From Holothuria scabra (taxonomy: Eukaryota; Echinodermata; Holothuroidea; Aspidochirotida; Holothuriidae), in NCBI GenBank assembly GCA_037179385.1, contig CM074189.1, forward strand, positions 26,473,648 through 26,537,647: 64,000 nucleotides of DNA, given 5' to 3'. The position numbers were made by a program, and so were the translations under genes. Numbering within the stretch: the stretch's first letter is position 1; each line of letters opens with the position of its first letter. The notes under the pieces are model-generated. The model ran no database searches and had not been told where the DNA came from. It saw only the letters and a program-made list of their open reading frames with translations. Below are positions 57,301 through 64,000 of the stretch, piece by piece.

Positions 57301-59754
57301 TTCCGTACGGGGAACAGTTCTGTGTACCCCGTAAGGCATTCAATACGGGTATGCCCTGTGTATGTGTGTGTGTGTGTTTGTGACACTTGCTTGTAAACAC
57401 GATATCTTAAGGTAGGAATGTCCGACACTTTTCATATTTGGTATATAGATTTTTCATGTTGAGAGGAAGAACCCTATTGTTTTTGGTAGAGGTCAAAGGT
57501 CATTTGAGGTCGCCAGTGGTAAAATTGCGAAAACTTCGAAAATGGCTTGTAAACATGATATCTTCAGATAAGAGTGACCGATACTCTTCATATTTGGTAT
57601 ATAGATTGGACATGTTGAGAGAAAGAAGCCTAATTGTTTTTGGTAGAGGCCAAAGGTCATTTGAGGTCACCAGCGGTAAAACTGCAAAAATTCTGTGCCT
57701 AAAACATAAAGAAAAATCTTTCAAACACTGTCAATTTGAAAGCAGGTAAGGTATTCGATGGAATCACTGAGCCTTTTGGCTTTCTGGTTATTATTATTAT
57801 CCCATCCAAAAAAGTCTTGGCAGGCCCATGCCAGGACTACAAACGACATAGAAAACAGGTTTTTAATCATATTTCATCAATGTGAACAATTCGAATACAA
57901 GTTGTGAAGAGTCAGTACAGGGAAAAAAACACATGCACAGCATGTATTACCTAGGCTCTACCAAAATAAAAGCCTTTCCAAGGCTTGTCTCTTCATTGAA
58001 AACACTGCGCATGCTGTAAATTCTGCACTTATTTTCCCTCCCCAGGACATTTTATAATTGGCTTTTCACTGCAAACTGAATCTTAACCCACTTCTCGAGC
58101 AGGGTTCAGTAAAACCGGACTTGCGTTCAGATGTAAAAATGACCGTTTTTAATCCTGTTTTACTCTGGCTGACCCCAAAAGGCGGAGATAGTCGGTGTTT
58201 ATTTGGAGCAAGAGCAGATTTGTGTGAATGACATATGAGTGGGGTTCAGCAACAAATGTTGTTTAACATTTCCTACAGAGGCATCAATATTTTAAATGAA
58301 TGGGATACAATGTTAAATTAATGTGCCTCGATGACATCACAGATTTCCTGCACAAAATCCGAAGAAAATATTGCATTTCTTTGAAAATTTGTATCTTTCA
58401 AATACTACATGCAATTAATATGCAGTTTTCACCTCATGAAAGAAAATTTTTTTGCATATTTTGAAGTCAATGAATTTTGTGTCCAGATTATATCTTTAAG
58501 TTTTTGTTGAGCACTTAAAAACTTTTTCTGTTTCACTTGTGGGTTAGTTAGATGGAGTTTTATGGTCCAGTTTCCAACCTATCGGTTCAAGTCAAGCTGG
58601 CCACAGCCTTTTTCCAGTTGTGGCTCACTAGCTTGTTTTCCCTATTCCATTGCTTATGCGCAGTATCACTTGTGGGAGTGGAGTGCTTTGAGCACCAAAC
58701 CCATGAAAGTTCTTCTTCGTTCACATGGTGAAGAACTATGTTTATTGACATAAATTAATATATATTTGTGTATAATGTAAGTGCATGATGATGTGAATAA
58801 CAAATAAATGAAATTCATGAATGAACATTTCAAAACATCATGAGAGGCACTTTCAATTAAAAGAAAAGGTGACTTGTAATATTTAGTTTTAATGTCAATA
58901 TAAGTTTGGGGTGACTTCATGTTATTTAAGCAAGGTGTTTGAAAAGTTTAATTTATCTTCTGTAATAATGCAAACGTTTTCGGTGTTTGAAAAGTTTAAT
59001 TTATCTTCTGTAATAATGCAAACGTTTTCGTTTTCATTTTCAGTGTCTTTAAAGGTGAGAATGTTGGAGATGAACGAATGAGCCTCCTGTCAGAAGACAT
59101 TTTGGATCGGCTTCGCATTCCAAATCCCTTTGGAGATGGTGCAAAGAGAATTGATGATGTATTGGATTTGACTGTGCTGCCCCCCATATTCTTCCTTCCA
59201 TTGGGTATATACATTGCATCAATCAATCCTATCCTGACACTTCTAGTCTGTTTTGTTTTTGCACCAGTCTCCATTTACTGGTATTACCGACGTGTCCTCA
59301 AACATCGTCAGAGAACACAGTTCTTCATGAGTTGGGCCTTGACATCTTTTCTTACAATGTATGCTCTGATGGCGCTGGTCATCTACCCAGAAGATGTCAT
59401 TACTCCCATAGAGTTTGCAGCGATGACTCTATTGTTTTCATTTTTCCACCTATGTTTCTTTCACACGAGGAGAGGTCCAGGTCAGGTGACCTTTGACCCC
59501 ACACACAATAACAGTAGCTCTTCTGATATCTCTGTCCAACAATCAAAAAAGAGAAACCATGTTTCAGAAAAAAATAAAAGATATGAAGTAGGTCTTTGTG
59601 AAGATTCAAGTGAGAACTTTTATCATGTAGAGGGCACCTACCATGATAAGAATAATGGTTGGTGTCGCTTTTGCCAGCATTCAAAACCAAAGAGGGCAGG
59701 TCATTGTCGTATCTGTGGCCTTTGTTTTTATCGATTGGATCATCACTGTGTTTG
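51253..59754 (+). CDS. ZDHHC23: ZDHHC23-like palmitoyltransferase (3' part missing)
   Basis: Two coding exons, 51253-51371 and 59044-59754, join in frame across a 7.7-kb intron to give 276 residues plus a split Trp. Exon 1 has LCCCEYINRHGE and CCDCEELDSACD, the cysteine-rich N-terminal block typical of ZDHHC23. Exon 2 has DILDRLRIPNPFG, two pairs of hydrophobic helices (about residues 75-110 and 125-165), a polar loop, and a DHHC cysteine-rich domain from about residue 246. Its WCRFCQ, KPKRAGHCRICGLC and DHHCVW give the zinc ligands and the catalytic Cys (residue 275). DHHC enzymes transfer palmitate to cytosolic cysteines of membrane proteins; mammalian ZDHHC23 also binds neuronal NO synthase. 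The exon stops two bases into the Trp codon after DHHCV at a GTGAGT donor. The exons for the following conserved motif and last helices were not found before 64000. A Met at 51136 is also in frame, so the start is not certain. Confidence 0.88.
51521..53275. mobile_element. hAT-like non-autonomous element (GGTTAA type) in the ZDHHC23-like intron
   Basis: Left TAGGGCTGCGATGGTTA and right AATGCACAGCCCTA are imperfect inverted ends. GGTTAAC/AACCGGTTAA words are concentrated near both. Flanks CCGCCTAC and ATACCTAC match at the last five of eight bases. The interior 52335-52750 is homologous to 38697-39130. Open frames inside (for example 52531-52905, minus) show no transposase motif. Confidence 0.8.
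53319..53446. mobile_element. Foldback element with ~58-nt arms
   Basis: ATTGGTTGGTTCAAAGATTG, GAACAGGCTCTAAATTC and CACCTCATTCAAAT pair with the inverse sequence ending GAACGAACCATTAT, leaving a short AT-rich loop near 53375-53388. TA on each side would fit a Tc1/mariner-type MITE. Confidence 0.75.
53660..53893 (+). mobile_element. tRNA-derived SINE
   Basis: TAGTGGTAATGATCTGCATC, then GGTTGTGTGTTCAAGTCCC, gives A- and B-box motifs at tRNA-like spacing. A body through ACCCCTGATTGGGGCGTTGC follows, and the element ends in an A/C-rich tail. Confidence 0.65.
54310..54419. mobile_element. Small palindromic MITE, copy 2
   Basis: GGGGCCCATTCCACAAAGAG and CTCTTTGTGGAACGACCCC are inverted ends. The centre has TTAAGTATG and its inverse. 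Same family as 4297-4392. Confidence 0.85.
54420..56389. other. ZDHHC23-like intron 1, no recognised exon
   Basis: No coding exon seen. Two related segments (54840-54900 and 55080-55140: GAGANCCTGAG, TTGGCTTTG, CACTTCCACATTT) look like a diverged direct duplication. Confidence 0.45.
56390..56480 (+). mobile_element. Helentron-like 3' end abutting another repeat unit
   Basis: CAAGGAATGAATAAGCCTCTTGGCTTTCTGG ends a copy at 56423 (shown here as subterminal repeat, hairpin and CTGG). The next bases, TTGGTGGAGGTCAAGG and onward to GGGGTCAC, belong to the ~145-bp unit of the same family. Confidence 0.6.
56708..57018 (+). mobile_element. tRNA-derived SINE with intact A and B boxes
   Basis: TGGCCTAGTGGTTAGAGGAT (A box) and GGGGTTCAAATCTTGG (B box) head a ~300-bp repeat. 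It contains CTTGCTTGGTGCTCAGCATA (shared with 27307) and ends TATTATTAAT. A Helentron-like element is inserted in its tail. Confidence 0.8.
57019..57787 (+). mobile_element. Helentron-like element, complete short copy
   Basis: 5' hairpin GATTCCTTGCC-ATAGGCA-GGCAAGGAATC (57019-57047), CTATGCGATGGTGATGTC, GT tracts, two ~150-bp units with AGGTCAAAGGTCA (57490-57502) and AGGCCAAAGGTCA, then GGAATCACTGAGCCTTTTGGC and TTTCTGG ending at 57787. It is inserted between T and T in the SINE tail. A foreign segment (about 57107-57350) interrupts the GT region. Confidence 0.8.
57788..58540. other. ZDHHC23-like intron 1, no recognised exon
   Basis: Begins with the TTATTATTATTAT remainder of the SINE tail. 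No other element recognised. Confidence 0.4.
58545..58760 (-). mobile_element. SINE fragment, copy of the 27307/31815 family
   Basis: TTAGATGGAGTTTTATGGTC, CCAACCTATCGGTTCAAGTC and TGGCTCACTAGCTTGTTTTC match 31835-31940 in the same orientation. Confidence 0.65.
58934..59029 (+). repeat. 48-bp exact tandem duplication beside a splice acceptor
   Basis: Two consecutive copies (58934-58981 and 58982-59029) beginning GGTGTTTGAAAAG and ending GCAAACGTTTTC appear identical. They cover the likely branch-point zone of the acceptor for ZDHHC23-like exon 2. Confidence 0.95.
59044..59754 (+). CDS. ZDHHC23: ZDHHC23-like coding exon 2 (membrane helices and DHHC domain)
   Basis: Acceptor TTTTCATTTTCAG, donor GTGAGT, 711 nt. 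It contains the helices, a Ser/Lys-rich loop and the DHHC cysteine-rich domain. A 48-bp direct tandem duplication lies immediately upstream (58934-59029), ending about 14 nt before the exon. Confidence 0.92.
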
Positions 59755-62700
59755 GTGAGTATGTTTTTGTTTACTTTCAGCAGTTTGAGTCAGTGTTTTT
59801 GACTTGTCTTAAGAACAAAAGAAGATTTATCATTTATTCAAGAAGTCAGGAAAATTAGGATCTTCCTGGAAGAAACTTTGAAAAAGTGGAGTTCTTAAAG
59901 AAAATCTGGGATTTTAATGAAGAACACGCTCTTCCTATGGGCAAGATAAAATTAATTATATTTTCATTGCAACTTATTAAAGTTATGACTGCATGTTCTC
60001 CTATAGGGTAAGGCTCCACAAAGAAATTTCATCCAGGGGAAGATGGGGAACCATTTCGTAATAGCAACCTTCCCTTGCTGGCACCATCCCTGTCACTGTT
60101 TAATCTGTACTGTAAATACATGAACTATGATGTACCATTTAGTTGGTATATTAAAGGCATATTTTCATCATCCCAAACAGTTCCAATTCTCCCAACCTAC
60201 TTACTTCTAGCCCCTCCCACATTTATCTAAAACTAGTCTTTATCTACTAGACACAATCCTAGTTTATTGCTTCATGGCTTGTCCCAGTGGCCATACAAGT
60301 CCATAATGTGTAATCAAGACACTCTCAGTGCCCATGCTGTGTAATTTAGCTATGATGCATTGTTTGAATGTGATGCCAATCAAAGAGCTGTACCAATTGA
60401 GAGTTTTGATATATGTATACTGAAACTGTAGTTTAGGGTGACGAAAGACTGCCTTTAAAGCAATATTTAAAGCGGGTGAGCAGTTTTGCCCTTTGGTTCA
60501 TTTTTCAGGACATGTAAATCCATACTACACCTGAAATTCAGACTAAGGTTGACAAAACAATGGATAATATTACGAAGATCTTGTCAGTATTTTCTTTCTG
60601 GTGGTTTATTTTCCAGCCAATCTTCGCATGATATCATGTATGGTAATGGTATCTCAAGACTCCCAACCCACTGTAACATACTGTATATCATGTAATTAGG
60701 TTCTTATATCCTACTCTTATTTCTTAAAAACATCATGTACAGTGGAACAGGAATAACTTCCTAAAGGAGATTCCTTTTGATCCATCCCCCCAAAGAAAAG
60801 GAAATATGTGGAAGTGTGTGAATTTTCCCTGTTATCCATACAGTAATCATGTTGATTCATGAAAATATCATGATGTAAAAATGGTTAATATTTGACAAAT
60901 TTTATGGCATAAATGTTTTACTAGATGTAGGAAGCTGTTCTCAGTTAGGGTGCAGGGATTAAATGCTGGTTAAATGAGCATCTAGAGGTCTTTTTTGTGT
61001 AGTATAGTGCAGCATGTGGACAAATTATTAGGATAATTCTGACTTATTGTGATATTTTCCTTTAGGCAGAGTGTTTGAAGTTTACAGCTGTGCATGAGCT
61101 TGTGACCTTTGTGTTCAGGTCAAGTGATAACAAAACATCTGTGGCTGTGCAAATCACACTGTTTTACATGCTTTTACCCCCCATCATCAGCTGTAAACAC
61201 ACACAAAAGTTTTACCCTTTGACCTTAAGACCTAAATGCATTGATGACACACTGATATCATTGCAATACACACTGACGTCAGCCTTGGGTGCAAAACAAT
61301 GGAACAGTGGGAACACATGACTGCATGCATAAGAATTCATCCTGCACATTAAGCAGACTACCTGTGTATTCTACTTGTTGATAAATTCCCTGACTAGGCC
61401 TACATCCAGAAGTGCATGGGGGCATGCAACCCATGATGCCCCAGCCAATGACTAGGCTCTGCAGCACCTCAGTGATGATGACCTCTTTATGGGGAAAGTG
61501 AAATTTATATAGTTGACCTACAGTACCTCTTGTGCAATCACATGGGTCTGCTCATCATCATTTTGGTCCCTGCATGGTCTCATTGACGGTCTTCCTAGCA
61601 ACTCATCAAGAGTAGGATACTTTGTTGGTAGTAGTTTATGATAGGGTCAAGTCTATGAGTTTGGGTAAGGGGGCACAATCGCGTGAAAACCTAATGTCGG
61701 ACCAATGTTAGATGCAGCAAAAGATTACTTGCTCGCATCTGGCACACACTGGATTTCAATGCACATTTCACATTTCAAGATCTTGGAATAATTTAGTACC
61801 CTCCAACCATTTCAAAACTTATTTGTTCAACCCAACCAAAGTAGCCATTTCCTTGTTCAACAGAGACCGATCCCCAGTCCAAGAGTCAGGGGCTTTGATA
61901 TGTACTTGCCTGCAAGTACAGCCTGTCTAGTTTACTGTGGAATGTGAAGCCTAAACACTTTCTTCACCCAGGTTTTTACACCTTTTCTTTTTAATACTTC
62001 TCAGGCTTTTCATCAAAAGTGGTGAAAAGGAATTTGTTCTCCCTTTTTAGAAGAAGTACAGTAAGGTAACCTCCCCCCCCCCATTTTCATTTTCATGAAA
62101 ACAATTCAGTAGGCTATCTTGGTTTCTTATTTAAAGGGAAATGTTGCGTTTAAAATGCTCCAACACATCATTAAAAGTAAATATCTCTAGTCATTTTCAA
62201 ATCATTCGGTCTCAACAATAAACCCAAGCAATAGCTTAATATCTCCTCAAAATATTATGCCTAAGAAGAGCAATGGAAGTTACACCTTTTGACATATTGA
62301 AAGTTTGGGTGAACAGACTATTCTTTAGCAACAAACAACTGAATTTCTATCTGAGGAAAACTTATTTATGGAAAAAAAAGGCTACCATACTGCCTTATTT
62401 GTAATTATTTATCACTCTTTGCCAATTGGTTTTAAAAGAATGAAATTTCCTTGTAAAACAGATTCAATATTTTCTTTTAGAAGAGAACATCTTTGCATAA
62501 ATGTTTTAACTTAATAAATAACCTTTAATGCCTGTAAGATTGCATCTAATATGGGGGCTTGAATTAGCCTTTTGCCCCCTGAACCTACCAATAACTTTAG
62601 CCAAAGACAGCATCAATTGACTAGGGGTTTGCAGGGAATGATTTAGTGTTCAAAATTTTTGTAGCAATTTTACTGTTTCTGGGATCCTCCAGGGCTGGAA

Positions 62701-63281
62701 AAAATGTAAATTTCCCTGCAAGCAAATCAAAATTTCCCAAAGACTTCACATGTTTTCATACAAAAGTAGCCAAATTTCCCTCCAAATACCAAAATTTACC
62801 TGCAATGAGCTTCCCAAATTGCTGGTTTTTTCCAGCGGTGGGATCCTCTATCACAGAATCATTAAAAAACCCTATACATTTTATACATTTTACATACTAA
62901 ATCTGCTACACAATTTTGCATTTGTGTTGCAATTTGTTCATATTGTGTAGAAAATTGTGGTGCGATACCAGATAAATTATTCTCTGGGTTTTATAGCCGT
63001 AATAAATCCTCCTACTATGAGTTTCTGACATAACACCTGCTTGTTCCATACTGTAAGCTACAGTTTTATTTCTTTTCAAGTTGCAGTATGAAAACCTGTC
63101 CGTAACATTGGGTATGATATGATACAGTAGGTCTGAATGAACATTTTGTGCAAAATTGCAATAAAAGGATGAGAGATGATTTTTTTTTGCTTTATGAGGT
63201 TCCAAAGTCTATCACCTGCAGTATCAGGTAAATTTAGTAATTTACTATGTCACGTCATGTAACTGGGTATGTACACATATA
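59755..63281. other. ZDHHC23-like intron, next exon not found
   Basis: Searched by eye for the Asn-rich motif and helices that follow DHHC; none was seen. It holds a short degenerate element at 62690-62842. Confidence 0.45.
62690..62842. mobile_element. Small foldback element with AAATTTCCCTGCAA motif
   Basis: CAGGGCTGGAAAAAA and TTTTTTCCAGCGGTGGG are inverted ends. The AAATTTCCC/AAATTTACC words between them are repeated at least five times. Confidence 0.55.
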
Positions 63282-63649
63282 CAGGCCTTGATTTTCAGGA
63301 AAATTTATGGTTGTCTTTTCGGCAACCATTTCACTAGTTTTGGTTGTCTACAATGAAATTTGGTTGTCCGAAACACTTTGCACACAATTACAAAACAGTA
63401 ATTGTGTTCATGTATTATTGGTCTTGAACTGTGAAGAAAAAGCTAGGATGTTTGAGAGACAGAAACACTTCAAGTTTGAAACATGGTACCTAGACAAAAA
63501 AAGTGAAAGAGTTTATCAGTCAGCTTTATAATTCTTCAATCTGAGAGAAAAATGGTTGTCCATTGGACAACCAACCTTAAACTTTTGGTTGTCCGAATGA
63601 AATTTTAGTTGTCCGGGACAATTGGACAACCATGAAAATCGAGCCCTGC
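63282..63649. mobile_element. GGTTGTCCGAA-type non-autonomous element
   Basis: Ends CAGGCCTTGATTTTC and GAAAATCGAGCCCTG are inverse, with CATATA on both sides. Inside, GGTTGTCCGAA and its inverse GGACAACC are repeated near each end. A fragment of the same family lies at 34895-34990. Confidence 0.7.
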
Positions 63650-64000
63650 ATATACTACTGTAAGAGTATAAGACTGTCTCAACACTACGTGTACGTAGTA
63701 ATTTGGTTTTGACATATGAATGAAATAATATAAACCTTTCTTGGTAAGCTCAGTGGAAGTACTGTACTTTATAAGCACAGTCTGTTTATATTGTAAATCC
63801 AGTATGTAGTCTTTATAATAATGAAAGTGTAGAGAGATTACTGTACCAATGATTTTTGGGACCATTTTGACTTAATTCCCTAGGAAGGAAGAGCAAAGTG
63901 CCAGTGCAGTGCCAGTGGTATCAATAGCTGGAGGCGGGGGGGGGGTCAGCTGATGGGGTATATGCCCCACAATAAGGCCTTAGGTTGCCTTTTGTTTCCT
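63650..64000. other. Window end, no recognised feature
   Basis: No exon or repeat recognised apart from a short G-run near 63937. Confidence 0.4.

Noticed and set aside
61075..61320. Candidate next exon of the ZDHHC23-like gene (VHELVTFVF...)
   Set aside because: Lacks the conserved Asn-Cys-Gly motif that must directly follow DHHC-Trp, and no acceptor in the right phase was seen.

Overview
This is an AT-rich stretch of animal nuclear DNA. Coding exons are small, have GT/AG introns, and sit in very large introns and intergenic space packed with degenerate mobile elements. Gene content and intron positions fit an invertebrate, and I lean towards a marine deuterostome such as an echinoderm, hemichordate or cephalochordate. 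That placement is inference, because nothing here is diagnostic of a species. There is no bacterial-style gene organisation, no CRISPR array and no complete transposase.

Three protein-coding genes can be assembled. (1) SDHC, + strand, 3654-14104: the membrane-anchor cytochrome b subunit of mitochondrial complex II. Coding exons 2-6 are present and the first coding exon lies outside the window or was not found. (2) TMEM218, - strand, 28828-32903: a complete 114-residue, three-helix protein of the ciliary transition zone, with a probable non-coding 5' exon near 40.6 kb. (3) A ZDHHC23-like palmitoyltransferase, + strand, 51253 to beyond the window. Its first coding exon and the large exon ending inside the DHHC motif are present, and the remaining exons are not found before 64000. 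The genes are unrelated in function and show no sign of co-regulation.

The rest is mostly repeats. The best-resolved group is a family of Helentron-like (rolling-circle, non-autonomous) elements. They have a GATTCCTTGCC 5' hairpin, a GT-rich microsatellite, about 145-bp tandem units each carrying an AGGTCA-A-AGGTCA-type motif, a 3' subterminal inverted repeat, an AAGCC/GGCTT hairpin and a CTAG or CTGG end, inserted between two T residues (15898-19669, 57019-57787, and partial copies). A second large group is hAT-like non-autonomous elements with 8-bp target duplications, exact at 32301-32708 and 38035-39656. There are also TTAA-flanked palindromic elements, LINE 3' ends, several tRNA-derived SINEs, a U2 snRNA-derived repeat and many small foldback elements built from arrays of one short motif in opposed orientations.

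Layout. 1-3600: hAT-like and Helentron-like debris. 3.6-14.3 kb: SDHC with repeat-filled introns. 14.3-28.8 kb: intergenic, holding Helentron, LINE and TTAA elements and SINEs. 28.8-33.0 kb: TMEM218. 33-40.7 kb: a probable long 5' intron of TMEM218 with a nested transposon stack. 40.7-51.1 kb: intergenic with a MITE, LINE and foldbacks. 51.2-64 kb: the ZDHHC23-like gene with another hAT-like element, SINEs and Helentrons in its first intron.
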